Origin: Lysobacter sp. FW306-1B-D06B | Lineage (GTDB): Bacteria; Pseudomonadota; Gammaproteobacteria; Xanthomonadales; Xanthomonadaceae | Assembly (NCBI RefSeq): GCF_038446665.1 | Contig: NZ_CP151802.1 | Span: 2,294,001-2,358,000 of the forward strand | Length of the DNA: 64,000 nucleotides | Direction of reading: 5' to 3' | Part shown: positions 8,246-19,595 of the stretch, piece after piece | How positions within the stretch are numbered: position 1 is the stretch's first letter | How the letters are laid out: each line of letters begins with the position of its first letter | Position numbers and translations under genes: made by a program | Notes under the pieces: model-generated | What the model was told of the DNA's origin: nothing | What the model saw: only the letters and a program-made list of their open reading frames with translations | Database searches by the model: none

Positions 8246-8431
8246 ATGAATACTCTTTTCCGTGCCGTGCTCAGTCCCTGCATCGGCATCTGCTCGCTCG
8301 ACGACGACGGCCTGTGCAACGGCTGTCATCGCACCGGCGCGGAGATCGCGCGCTGGTCGCAGATGAACGACGACGAGCGCCTGCGCATGATGGAATCCGT
8401 GCTGCCCGAGCGTGAGTCGCGCCGCCGGTGA
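8246..8431 (+). CDS. DUF1289 family small Cys-motif protein
   Basis: This 61-residue protein has the DUF1289 signature: Cys12, Cys16, Cys24 and Cys27 in SPCIGICSLDDDGLCNGCHR, then RTGAEIARWSQM. The four cysteines probably bind a metal. The molecular function of the family is not known to me. It is the first gene of a tight set: its TGA overlaps the GTG start of the Nudix gene. A weak TACGGT -10-like hexamer at 8231-8236 may be its promoter. Confidence 0.88.
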   Translation: MNTLFRAVLSPCIGICSLDDDGLCNGCHRTGAEIARWSQMNDDERLRMMESVLPERESRRR

Positions 8432-9063
8432 CCCGGCCGGACGCCGCGTTCGAGCTGCCCGACTGGCCCGGCCTCGCGGCCGCGCTGTATCCGCTGTCCG
8501 CACCGCCGCCCGGACCGGGCTGGAATCTGGCGGAGCTGCACGATCTGGTATCCGATGACGCGACGAGCGTGGAAGCCGCCGTGCTCGTCGGCCTGGTCCC
8601 GCGCGAGCAGGGCACGCAGGTGCTGCTCACGCGCCGCACCGATGCGCTGCGTCAACATGCGGGGCAGGTGAGCTTTCCCGGCGGGCGCATCGAACACGAC
8701 GATGCCGACGCCGTCGCCGCCGCGCTGCGCGAAACGCATGAGGAAATCGGCCTGGTCGCGCCGCAGATCCATCCGCTGGGCTTCCTCGATCCGCTGGCGA
8801 CCATCACCGGCTATCGCGTGCAGCCTGTGGTCGCGGTGCTGGCGAGCGACTACGTCGCCCATCCCGATCCGAACGAAGTGGCCGACGTGTTCGAAGTGCC
8901 GCTCGCGTTCCTGCTCGATCCGGCCAACCTGGCCACGCACACGCTCGACTTCCGCGGCCGTCCGCGCCAGGTGTTCGAGTACCGATATCCGGCGCAACGC
9001 ATCTGGGGCGCGACGGCCTCGATGCTGTTCAACCTGCGCCAGCGCCTGGAGGCGATCCGATGA
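8428..9063 (+). CDS. Nudix hydrolase, CoA pyrophosphatase type (NudL/YeaB)
   Basis: This 211-residue protein carries the Nudix box GGRIEHDDADAVAAALRETH continuing EEIGL (about 85-109), with the catalytic REXXEE glutamates (101-106). The preceding LLTRRTDALRQHAGQVSFPGG is the extra signature of the CoA-pyrophosphatase subgroup, which splits CoA and acyl-CoA into phosphopantetheine and 3',5'-ADP. The GTG start overlaps the DUF1289 stop (GTGA) and its own stop overlaps the next start (ATGA). Three genes are therefore translationally coupled. Confidence 0.9.
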   Translation: MTRPDAAFELPDWPGLAAALYPLSAPPPGPGWNLAELHDLVSDDATSVEAAVLVGLVPREQGTQVLLTRRTDALRQHAGQVSFPGGRIEHDDADAVAAALRETHEEIGLVAPQIHPLGFLDPLATITGYRVQPVVAVLASDYVAHPDPNEVADVFEVPLAFLLDPANLATHTLDFRGRPRQVFEYRYPAQRIWGATASMLFNLRQRLEAIR

Positions 9064-9923
9064 GCGAGACGAAGACGACGTGGCGCACGCTGGTGTCCGC
9101 GCAAGACCTGGCCGCCGCGCTGGGGCGCGAAGACCTGATCGTCTTCGATACGCGCCACAGCCTCGCCGAACCCGAAGCGGGCGAAGCGGCCTGGCGCGCC
9201 GCGCACATTCCCGGCGCGTTCTATGCGCATCTGGATCGCGAGCTGTCCGATCATCGCAAGCCGCACGCGGGGCGCCATCCGTGGCCGGACGCCGCGGATT
9301 TCACCGAGGCACTCGGCCGCTGGGGCGTGACGCCCGCGCATCAGGTCGTCGTGTACGACGCCGCCGACGGTGCGCTCGCGGCCGCGCGGTTGTGGTTCAT
9401 GCTGCGCACGCTCGGGCATGAGCGCGTGGCGGTGCTCGACGGCGGCCTGCAGCACTGGCAGGCGCTGGGGCTGCCGCTGGAATCGCGCGTGCCGGTGGCG
9501 ACGCCCGCACCGCCGTACCCGTCCACGTTCGACGAGCAACGCCTGCTCGATGAGCGCCAGGTGCAGGCGCACGTCGCCTCCGGCGGCCTGCTGCTCGATG
9601 CGCGCGCCGCAGAGCGTTTCCGTGGCGATGTCGAACCGATCGACCGCGTCGCCGGTCATGTGCCCGGCGCGCGCAACCGCCCGTATGCGCAGTCGATGCA
9701 GGACGGGCGCTTCCGTCCCGCCGATGAACTGGCGCACGAATTCCAGAGCCTGTTGCAGGGACGTGACAGCGGCGAGGTCGTCGCCATGTGCGGCTCGGGC
9801 GTCACCGCCTGCCACCTGCTGCTCGCGCTGGAACATGCCGGCGTGAACGATGCACGGTTGTTCACCGGTTCCTGGAGCGGTTGGATCGACGATCCGCAGC
9901 GGCCCATCGCGCGCGGCGAATGA
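9060..9923 (+). CDS. sseA: Sulfurtransferase, 3-mercaptopyruvate type
   Basis: This 287-residue protein has two rhodanese domains: an inactive N-terminal one with VVVYDAADGALAAARLW, and a C-terminal one with the active loop MCGSGVTAC (catalytic Cys244). CGSGVTA is the loop typical of 3-mercaptopyruvate sulfurtransferases, whereas thiosulfate enzymes usually have CRKGVT. It transfers sulfur from mercaptopyruvate to thiols or cyanide, probably in the cytoplasm, since no signal peptide is seen. It is the last gene of the DUF1289-Nudix-sulfurtransferase set. Confidence 0.88.
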   Translation: MSETKTTWRTLVSAQDLAAALGREDLIVFDTRHSLAEPEAGEAAWRAAHIPGAFYAHLDRELSDHRKPHAGRHPWPDAADFTEALGRWGVTPAHQVVVYDAADGALAAARLWFMLRTLGHERVAVLDGGLQHWQALGLPLESRVPVATPAPPYPSTFDEQRLLDERQVQAHVASGGLLLDARAAERFRGDVEPIDRVAGHVPGARNRPYAQSMQDGRFRPADELAHEFQSLLQGRDSGEVVAMCGSGVTACHLLLALEHAGVNDARLFTGSWSGWIDDPQRPIARGE

Positions 9924-9949
9924 TGTGCCGCTTCGGCCGGCTCGCACGG

Positions 9950-9988
9950 CTGTCACGCAAAACGGCGCCACCGTAACCTGAGCGTCAT
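9950..9988 (+). promoter_or_regulatory. Pho-box-like repeats upstream of the PstS-OmpA fusion
   Basis: CCGTAAC-CTGA-GCGTCAT (9971-9988) matches the 7-4-7 PhoB layout. A further CTGTCAC lies at 9950-9956, in approximate 10-11-base register. The ATG of the downstream gene is at 10034, 45 bases away. The first half overlaps no coding sequence. Regulation by phosphate is inferred. Confidence 0.5.
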
Positions 9989-10033
9989 CCAAGCCCACGA
10001 TCCTTGCGCGATTTCACGCAGGGGGCGTGCGCC

Positions 10034-11371
10034 ATGTCACGCGTCGCAGGTTGGTGGTTGGCGGTAACGTTGTTGGGAGCGAGCGCTGTCGCGCACGCAC
10101 AGGTGGACGCCGAGCGCGTCCGCATCCACGGTTCGCAGACGATGGCGGCGCGGCTGGTGCCGGCCGTGGCGGAGTCGTGGTTGCGCGACATCGGCTATGA
10201 CGGCATCCGGCGCACGCAGCCGCGGCCGAACCTCACCGAAATCCATGCCCAGCGCGACGGTCTGCCGCTGATCGTGGAGATTGAGGCGAGCAGTTCGGCG
10301 CAGGGGTTCCAGGACGTCGTCGATGGCAACGCGCACATCGCGATGATGACGGGTCGTCCCGACGCGGCCGAACTCGACGCCGGCTGGCAGCTCGGCGATC
10401 TGGCCTCGCACGATCAGGAGTTCGCGCTGGCGCTCGACGGTGTCGCCGTCGTCGTCCATCGCGACAATCCCATCGCCAAACTCGGCTTCGCCCAGCTGCG
10501 TCGCGTGCTGTCCGGACAGGTGCACGACTGGCGCGACGTCGGCGGTCGTGGCGCGATCCACCTGCACAGCGTCGCGGGTGCCAACTCCGCGCGCGATCTG
10601 GTCGACGAACGCGTTATGCAGGGCGCGGCGTACGCGCCCGCGCAGCTGCACGCCGATGGCGACGCATTGGTGCGTGCGATCGCGCAGGATCCGACGGGCA
10701 TCGGCTTCGTCACCTTGCGCCAGCCGTGGGGCGCCAGCGTGCGTCCGCTTGCGTTGTCCGATGGCGGCCGCGCGGTCGCGCCGACGCGCCTGTCCGTGCA
10801 GAGCGAGGACTACCCGTTGTCGCGCCGCTTCTATCTGTACGGCGGCCAGATGATGGGCGCGCTCAGCCGCAGTTTCGCGCTCTACACGATGGGCCAGCGC
10901 GGCCAGGACGCGGTGACGCGCGCAGGCCACTTCGCCGTGACGTTGCGACCGGGCTATGCGCCGCCGACGCTCGTCGGGCCGAAGGATTATCGCGATCTCG
11001 TCGCGCAGGCCACGCGCCTGCCGCTGAGCCTGCGCTTCAACCTCACCGGCAACAACGACAGCGGTGTCGCCAGCAGCGTGTACGACAGCCGCGCCGTGCG
11101 CGACATCGAACGCGTCGTGGCCTTCATGCAGCTGCCGGTGAATCGCGGCCGTCGCCTGCTGGTGCTGGGTTTCGCCGATACCGCTGGCGGCAGCTCGGTG
11201 GCCGCGACGATGATGAGCAACGACCGCGCCGATCTCGTCGCGCACGAACTCATGGCGCGCGGCGTCACGGTGCTGCACGCGCGCGGTGTCGGCGCGCAGG
11301 TGCCACTGACCGCTCCGGGCACGGCGGCGGCGCGCTATCGCAATGAACGCGTGGAAATCTGGATGCTGTGA
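10034..11371 (+). CDS. PstS-like phosphate-binding domain fused to an OmpA-like domain
   Basis: This 445-residue exported protein has a signal peptide ending SAVAHA (22). A periplasmic-binding fold follows (about 28-290) with IHGSQTMAARLVPAVAESWL, RPDAAELDAG, LDGVAVVVHRDNPIA and FAQLRRVLSGQVHDW, as in PstS-type proteins. The C-terminal part (about 335-445) resembles an OmpA/MotB peptidoglycan-binding domain, with LGFADTAG, NDRADLVAHELMARGV, HARGVGAQVPL and RNERVEIWML. It could tether a phosphate receptor to the cell wall. A Pho-like repeat precedes it, but no permease gene is adjacent, so it may feed the distant Pst system or act as a sensor. Confidence 0.82.
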   Translation: MSRVAGWWLAVTLLGASAVAHAQVDAERVRIHGSQTMAARLVPAVAESWLRDIGYDGIRRTQPRPNLTEIHAQRDGLPLIVEIEASSSAQGFQDVVDGNAHIAMMTGRPDAAELDAGWQLGDLASHDQEFALALDGVAVVVHRDNPIAKLGFAQLRRVLSGQVHDWRDVGGRGAIHLHSVAGANSARDLVDERVMQGAAYAPAQLHADGDALVRAIAQDPTGIGFVTLRQPWGASVRPLALSDGGRAVAPTRLSVQSEDYPLSRRFYLYGGQMMGALSRSFALYTMGQRGQDAVTRAGHFAVTLRPGYAPPTLVGPKDYRDLVAQATRLPLSLRFNLTGNNDSGVASSVYDSRAVRDIERVVAFMQLPVNRGRRLLVLGFADTAGGSSVAATMMSNDRADLVAHELMARGVTVLHARGVGAQVPLTAPGTAAARYRNERVEIWML

Positions 11372-11389
11372 GTCGCGAGGCCCGGCGCG

Positions 11390-12163
11390 CTACTTGCCGA
11401 GCCGGGCCACCAGCGCATGCAGCGCGGCCTGCGTGGCGGGATCGCTCCAGGCCGCGATGAACTTCGGCAGCTGAATCTGTTCCGGCTGCATCGCAGCGAC
11501 GAGGTCCGCGCGTGCGATCGCGCGGGTCTGGCGCATCACCGGTTGCGGCAGCCGGAGCAGTTGCGCCAGCCATTCGCGCGCACGTGCGTTGACCTGGTCG
11601 ACCGGGACGAGTTCGTCGACCAGGCCGATGCGCTCGGCGCGCTCGGCTTCCACCATGTCGCCGGCGACGACCAGCCGTTCGGCGCGATAGGTGCCCACCA
11701 CGCGCTGCATCAGGCGCAGGATGCCGACCGGCACCACCAGTCCGACCTGCGTTTCATTGAGGCCGATGCGGAAGGGCTTGGCCGGATCTTCGCTGCGCGC
11801 CATCACGCGATAGTCGCAGCACAGCGCCAGCACGCAGCCGCCGGCGGGCGCATGGCCGCCGATGGCCGCGACCACCGGCACCGGGCATTCGGCGATCGCG
11901 CGCGCGGCATCGAAGAAGGCCTCCCACGCAGCCAGCAATGCGTCGCGATCATCGCCCAGCGAAAGCAGGTGCGGCACGTCGAGGCCGGCGGAAAACACCT
12001 TCGCGCCGCCGCCGAGCACGATGCCCTGAGCGCCGCCGTCGACGGCCGCGGCCAGCGCGGCGGTCAGATCGTTGCAGAGGGCGGGATTGAGCGCATTGAC
12101 CGGCGCGCGCGCGAGTTTGATTTCGACGATGCCGTCGGCGGAGTGGGTTTCGACAAGGCTCAT
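11390..12163 (-). CDS. Enoyl-CoA delta-isomerase-like crotonase
   Basis: This 257-residue crotonase-fold protein has oxyanion-hole segments KVFSAGLDVPHLL and GGHAPAGGCVLALCCDYRVM. The first catalytic Glu of hydratases is replaced by a hydrophobic residue in GGCVLAL, while the second is kept as Glu137 in IGLNETQVGL. That combination, and the PAGGC...LCCDYRVM and GLNETQ strings, match mitochondrial-type 3,2-trans-enoyl-CoA isomerases, which move the double bond of unsaturated fatty acids before beta-oxidation. It is transcribed alone, divergent from the PCu(A)C gene. A hydratase role is less likely. Confidence 0.85.
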   Translation of the reverse strand: MSLVETHSADGIVEIKLARAPVNALNPALCNDLTAALAAAVDGGAQGIVLGGGAKVFSAGLDVPHLLSLGDDRDALLAAWEAFFDAARAIAECPVPVVAAIGGHAPAGGCVLALCCDYRVMARSEDPAKPFRIGLNETQVGLVVPVGILRLMQRVVGTYRAERLVVAGDMVEAERAERIGLVDELVPVDQVNARAREWLAQLLRLPQPVMRQTRAIARADLVAAMQPEQIQLPKFIAAWSDPATQAALHALVARLGK

Positions 12164-12206
12164 GGCGGCTCCTCGGGGCCTGACGGGACTTCGGTATCAT
12201 AGGCGC

Positions 12207-12650
12207 ATGAACACGTCGCGCATCCGACTGGGGTTGATGGCCCTCCTGCTGGCGGCCTCGTCCGCCGTTTCCGCCACCGAATGCATGCCTAAAATCAGCG
12301 AAGGCTGGGTGCGCATGCCGCCAGCCGCGATGCCGATGATGGCCGGTTTCGCCCGCATCGAGAATCCGTGCACGAAGCCGGTGACGATCACCGGTGCCAG
12401 CAGTGCGGCGTTCGGTTCGGTCGAACTGCACGAGACGCGCGTGGTCGACGGCGTCAGCCGCATGCGTGCGGTTCCTGAGCTGCGCATCGCACCGGGTCAG
12501 GCGGCGGTGTTCAAGCCCGGCGGGCTTCACCTGATGCTGATGGAGCCGGGCGCGACGCTGAAGGCGGGCAGCAAGGTCGCCATCGAATTCAAGACGAAGA
12601 ATGGCGGCAAGGTGCTGGGCGAGTTCGTGGTGAAGAAGGCCGGCGAGTAA
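12207..12650 (+). CDS. Periplasmic copper chaperone, PCu(A)C family
   Basis: This 147-residue protein has a signal peptide (MNTSRIRLGL...SSAVSA, 23). The PCu(A)C copper-binding residues are visible: MPMMAGFARIENP, VELHETRVVDGVSRMR and GLHLMLM, giving the H/M-X10-M...H-X-M pattern. Such proteins carry Cu(I) in the periplasm, often to cytochrome oxidase. The start at 12207 was chosen because the signal peptide begins there. There is no Shine-Dalgarno, and a TATCAT hexamer (12195-12200) lies 6 bases before the ATG, so the message may be leaderless. A strong terminator follows. No copper-enzyme gene is adjacent. Confidence 0.88.
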   Translation: MNTSRIRLGLMALLLAASSAVSATECMPKISEGWVRMPPAAMPMMAGFARIENPCTKPVTITGASSAAFGSVELHETRVVDGVSRMRAVPELRIAPGQAAVFKPGGLHLMLMEPGATLKAGSKVAIEFKTKNGGKVLGEFVVKKAGE

Positions 12651-12673
12651 GCGGCGCGGTCCACGCAAAGAAG

Positions 12674-12702
12674 AAGAGCGACGCGCGACGTCGCTCTTTT
12701 CG
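12674..12702 (+). terminator. Rho-independent terminator after the copper chaperone
   Basis: A 10-base stem AAGAGCGACG / CGTCGCTCTT with a 5-base loop is followed by TTCGTTT. It lies 24 bases after the stop codon. Confidence 0.85.
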
Positions 12703-12757
12703 TTTGTGAGCTTGGTTAGCGCGCTATGGTCCCGGTCGTCGGGGATCGCGTGGACTC

Positions 12758-12834
12758 GTCTTTCCAGGGAAAGCTGGAATCCATATTCAAACGAGTTCTA
12801 AATCGAAATGGATCCCGGCTTTCGCTGGGATGAC
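12758..12834. repeat. Inverted pair of REP-like elements
   Basis: TTTCCAGGGAAAGCTGGAAT (12761-12780) and its inverted partner GGATCCCGGCTTTCGCTGGG (12810-12829) belong to the GTCATTCC...GGAATCCA family seen throughout the window. They fill the gap between the copper chaperone and the convergent thioesterase gene. Confidence 0.65.
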
Positions 12835-12865
12835 GGCAATGGCCCCGAGGCGACGATGTGCCGCC

Positions 12866-13401
12866 TCAGGAGCAGGCCGTCCGCACGGCTTCCGGCAACT
12901 GCGCAGCACGCCCCGTGTTGCGGTCGATCCACACCATCACCACGTTGCCGTCGCAGTACAGCACCGTCTCGTCCTTCGCATCGAGGATGCGATGGCCGAT
13001 GGTGAGGCTGGTGCTGCCCAGACGTTCGACGAAGAGTTCGATGTCCACCTCGGCCGGCCACTCGATCGGGCGACGGTAGTTGAGGTTGGCTGCGGCGACG
13101 ACGGGTGCGACGTGGTCGTCCAGGCCCTGGCCGGGGACGCTCAGCATCCAGCGGAGTCGCGCTTCTTCGAGGAAGCTGAGGTACTTCGAATTGTTGACGT
13201 GGTTGAACGCGTCCAGATCGCGCCAGCGCACCGAGAGCGGCACGCGGATCAGCGCGACGGGCGCCTGCGATTCCTGCTGGGTGGCTTGCGCGCTTTCGCT
13301 CGGCGCGGATGCAGCGACAGCCGCAGTGTCGTTGGCCTTCTTCGCCGCCGGCTTGCGGCGGCGGGTCGGCGTCTTGCGCGCCTTGGGTGCTGCGGGGTCG
13401 C

Positions 13402-13405
<4 letters not shown>
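12866..13405 (-). CDS. Acyl-CoA thioesterase, 4-hydroxybenzoyl-CoA thioesterase (hotdog) family
   Basis: This 179-residue protein has a hotdog domain in its last 130 residues. [19 protein letters not shown] carries the catalytic Asp and conserved His-Val-Asn-Asn of 4HBT thioesterases, followed by [10 protein letters not shown] and [18 protein letters not shown]. It should hydrolyse acyl-CoA thioesters in the cytoplasm. The first 50 residues are a Lys/Ala/Arg-rich extension ([19 protein letters not shown]) not needed for the fold. Its ATG overlaps the uvrA stop (ATGA), so it is translated from the uvrA message. Its true substrate is unknown. Confidence 0.88.
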
Positions 13406-16356
<2,951 letters not shown>

Positions 16357-16544
16357 CGGTTGCCTGTATGGGGGAGGGTCGCCACCGCGGAGCGCGAGGG
16401 CGAACAGAGGAGCGTATCGACAGGCGAAGATGGGGGCAAATGGCTGGAACCAAAGCCCGGCGTGGAGCCGTCGCCGGGATGTTCCACGGCGACTTCGGGG
16501 ACGCATTGCGCGTCCCCGACCTTCATGAACGAAACCGCGAGGCG

Positions 16545-17387
16545 TCAGAGCAGGCGGAACGACGTCGCGTCGCCGGTGCCGGCCTGTGTGGTCGTTTCCA
16601 GCGCCGCCGGGCTCACGCCGTTGACGATCAGCTGGACCTTGATGGCCTCCGCCCGCTGCTGCGCAAGCGAGGGATCGTCGCCTGACGGGCCGGTGATCTG
16701 CAGGCGCGTGCCGTCGCCGGAGGCCTGGATCACCTGTGCGGCCTTGCTCAGCAGGGCCAGGCTGTCGGGCGCCACGCGCGCGCTGCCGGGCTCGAAGCGG
16801 ATAGGCGTCTGCGTGACCGCTTCGTTCAGCGCCTTCACCAGCGCGCCGCCGGACGTGCCCGGCTTCACCTGAGCGAGCACGGCGCTCGCGCCGTCCACGG
16901 GCGCGCCTTCGCCCACGCCCTGGAAGAGCCCGGTGTAGGCGTAGCCGGGGTAGAGCAGTTCGGCGCGGGCGAGCAGGGCCTTGCGGTCGGCCTCGCTGGC
17001 GTGGCCGTGGAGTTCGATGCGCCGGCCTTCGAACGACACCGCCGCGCCGGGCTGGGTGAAGGCGTCGAGGAATTTCGGCAAGGCCTCCTGCCAGGGGGCG
17101 CGCCGGGCGCCGGGGTCAACCTTCAATTCGCCCGACACGCTGCCGCCGTAGGCGAGCTTCAGCGCGGCCTCGATGGCCTGCCGGGTGGCGTCGGTGTCAA
17201 CGGTGCCGTCATAGCGCACCGTGCCGTTGTTGTTCACCAGGTTGAGGGTCGCGTCGAACTGGGCGACAGGCGCGGGGGTGGCCGCCTGCGGTGCCGTCTG
17301 CGAAGTCGGGGTGTCGCGGTTGCAGGCCGCGGTCGTCGCGATGACGGCGACGAGTGCGACGGACCAAATCGAACGGACTGGATTCAT
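16545..17387 (-). CDS. Lipoprotein with BON-like and OmpA-like domains
   Basis: This 280-residue protein has a lipoprotein signal ending TAAC (Cys22). A region at about 45-130 ([20 protein letters not shown] followed by [13 protein letters not shown]) resembles the BON domain of ArfA/OmpATb-type proteins. The C-terminal part ([20 protein letters not shown], then [17 protein letters not shown]) looks like an OmpA-like peptidoglycan-binding domain. It may link a membrane to the cell wall. It lies upstream of uvrA on the same strand, separated by 188 bases, and after the subtilase gene. Family assignment is by eye and moderate; the function is unknown. Confidence 0.65.
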   Translation of the reverse strand: MNPVRSIWSVALVAVIATTAACNRDTPTSQTAPQAATPAPVAQFDATLNLVNNNGTVRYDGTVDTDATRQAIEAALKLAYGGSVSGELKVDPGARRAPWQEALPKFLDAFTQPGAAVSFEGRRIELHGHASEADRKALLARAELLYPGYAYTGLFQGVGEGAPVDGASAVLAQVKPGTSGGALVKALNEAVTQTPIRFEPGSARVAPDSLALLSKAAQVIQASGDGTRLQITGPSGDDPSLAQQRAEAIKVQLIVNGVSPAALETTTQAGTGDATSFRLL

Positions 17388-17516
17388 GGGCGCTCCATCG
17401 GCGATTGCCGGCGATTGGGGGAACGGCCCGGACGCCGGGCCGGAATCGTGGGGAGGAAGGGCCCGGCGTACCGGGCTCCTCCCGTTTGCTGCACCTTCAA
17501 TCCGCTGACGGCCGGA

Positions 17517-19595
17517 TCACTTGTGCGAGGCGTACTCGATCTCCACCGGATCCGCGCATTCCTGCGTACCGTTGTTGCAGAGCTTGTAGCTCATGGTGCC
17601 GCTGCCGATGATGCGGAACGTATCGGTGGCGGTGCCCTTGTTCTTCACGGTCTTGAGGATGGCGCCGTTGCGGTAAATGTCGATGTTCTTCTTGCCGTGC
17701 GTCCAGTCCAGCGTGACCTGGGTGCGGTGGTTGGCCAGCTGGATGGCTTCGGCTTCCACCGAACGCGGCCAGTTGGCATCGACGAAGCTCGGATACAGCG
17801 ACACGCCCGAGGCGTTGCTGAAGCCGCGAACCCACACGTACCACTTGCCGCCCTGCGGGGCCGGGAAGAAGCAGTTCTCGGCGTTGCCGGCGCTGAACGG
17901 ACGGCAGTCGTACGCGGTGGTCGTCGGCTCGGCGCCGCGACGCACGTACAGGTCCGCATCGCCCGTGCCGCCGTACATGGCGAACAGCAGGTTGGATGCG
18001 CCGTTGGGCACCAGCAGCTCATAGCGGATGGTGTCGCCGGCCAGCACGGTGATGCCGGTGACGGTGACGCCGTTGCTGAGCGGAATGGCCGGCGGCGGCG
18101 CCGGCGGCGGCGGGACGTCCGGCGGCAGCGGCTCGGTGCCCTTGGCCACGGCCACGGCGTAGCGCGCGTCGATGATGCCGGCGCCGCAGTACTTGTTGTA
18201 GCTGCAGCCGCTGGGGAAGCCGCCGGATGCGTAGGCGGTGTTCTCCAGGATCTTCTTGATCTGGTCCGGCGTCTTCGGCGTGGCGGCCGCGGACTGCATC
18301 AACGCGATCGTGCCCGAGACGTGCGGTGCCGACATCGAGGTGCCCGCGTACCAGGCGTAGCCTTCACCTTCCTGGCCCTGCAGGCCCAAGTTCAGCGTCG
18401 ACAGGATGTTGTCCGCCGCCGGTGCGACGCCCGAACCGCCGGGCGCCGCGACGTCGACCACGTTGCCGTAGTTGGAGAAGCCCGACAGTGCGCCGGTCGG
18501 ACCGACCGAAGACACGGTGATGACGTCGTTGCAGCTTGCGGGCGAGAAGCCCGCTGCGTCGGCGGAAGAGTTGCCCGCGGAGACGACGACCGTCGTGCCA
18601 CGGCCCTTCGCCGCGGTATACGCCGCCTGTTCGGCCACGCTGCACGCGCCGCTGCCGCCGAGGCTGAGGTTGATGACTTCCGCCGGCGTCGCGTTCGCCG
18701 GCACGCCCGCCACGGTGCCGCCGGACGCCCACGTCACCGCGTCGATGATGTCGGACTCGTAACCGCCGCACTTGCCCAGCACGCGCACGGGCTGCACCTT
18801 CGCGCCGAACGCCACGCCGGCCACGCCCGCGTTGTTGTTGGTCGCCGCAGCGACGGTGCCGGCCACGTGCGTGCCGTGCCAGCTGCTGTCCTCGGGGATG
18901 CCGAAGATGTTGCACTCGCCGTCGTGCCAGTCGCCCGGATCGTTCGGGTCCGCGTCGCGGCCGTCGCCGTCCACGCTGACTTCGGTGTCGATGATGAAGT
19001 CGTAGCCGGCCACGTACTGGCCGTTCAACTCCGAATGCGGCGTGCTGCCGGTGTCGAGCACGGCGACCACGACGCCATCGCCCGTCGCGATGTCCCACGC
19101 CGGTTCGGCGTTGATGCCGCCCGGGCCGTTCTTGTAGTGCCACTGCTGCGCGTACAGCGGATCGTTGGGCACCATCAGCGGCTTGCGCAGGCGATCGGGT
19201 TCGACCGCGAGCACGGCCGGGTCCTTCATCAGTTCGATCATCAGCGCCTTGGTCGCGGCGCTGTCGAGCTTGCGGTCGGTGCGGATCAGCGAGCTGCCCG
19301 TCGCCAGCGTGCGCAGCGGCGCGATGCCCAGGCCGAGGTTCTGCGCGGCGCTGGCGAGCTGCTGGTTCGACGCAGCGGCGCTAAGCCGCTTGGCGTCGGA
19401 GCGGTAGGTGATGATGAAGCGATCGAACTGCTGCGGCTGTTTCTTGGCGGCCTTGGCGGCCTGCGGGGAGAGGGTGGAAACCTTGACCTTGTTGGCGACG
19501 GGGAGCTTTCCGCCCGAGTAGGCCGCGGGCGCGACGAGGATCGCGGTGGCGACGGCGAGAGCGGTCCACTTCAGGGTGCGTGCTTTGCGAGTCAT
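17517..19595 (-). CDS. Secreted subtilisin-like serine protease (S8 family)
   Basis: This 692-residue extracellular protease starts with a signal peptide (ending near residue 27) and a propeptide region (FDRFIITYRSDAKR...VLAVEPDRLRKP). The catalytic domain has Asp181 (VVVAVLDTGS), His240 (SSWHGTHVAGT), oxyanion Asn342 (VSAGNSS) and Ser420 (GTSMSAPHVSG). Next come a Pro-rich linker (PPDVPPPPAPPPAIP) and a PPC-type beta domain (TIRYELLVPNGASNLLFAMY, DADLYVRRGAEPTT, WYVWVRGF). A C-terminal fibronectin-like segment (QVTLDWTHGKKNIDIYRNGA) ends it. Xanthomonads secrete such enzymes by type II secretion and remove both extensions; that is family knowledge. It is transcribed alone. Confidence 0.94.
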   Translation of the reverse strand: MTRKARTLKWTALAVATAILVAPAAYSGGKLPVANKVKVSTLSPQAAKAAKKQPQQFDRFIITYRSDAKRLSAAASNQQLASAAQNLGLGIAPLRTLATGSSLIRTDRKLDSAATKALMIELMKDPAVLAVEPDRLRKPLMVPNDPLYAQQWHYKNGPGGINAEPAWDIATGDGVVVAVLDTGSTPHSELNGQYVAGYDFIIDTEVSVDGDGRDADPNDPGDWHDGECNIFGIPEDSSWHGTHVAGTVAAATNNNAGVAGVAFGAKVQPVRVLGKCGGYESDIIDAVTWASGGTVAGVPANATPAEVINLSLGGSGACSVAEQAAYTAAKGRGTTVVVSAGNSSADAAGFSPASCNDVITVSSVGPTGALSGFSNYGNVVDVAAPGGSGVAPAADNILSTLNLGLQGQEGEGYAWYAGTSMSAPHVSGTIALMQSAAATPKTPDQIKKILENTAYASGGFPSGCSYNKYCGAGIIDARYAVAVAKGTEPLPPDVPPPPAPPPAIPLSNGVTVTGITVLAGDTIRYELLVPNGASNLLFAMYGGTGDADLYVRRGAEPTTTAYDCRPFSAGNAENCFFPAPQGGKWYVWVRGFSNASGVSLYPSFVDANWPRSVEAEAIQLANHRTQVTLDWTHGKKNIDIYRNGAILKTVKNKGTATDTFRIIGSGTMSYKLCNNGTQECADPVEIEYASHK

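Noticed and set aside
16357..16544. LexA box upstream of uvrA
   Set aside because: I scanned the gap for TTAGTA...TACTAA-like palindromes and found none; the same was true upstream of mutS.
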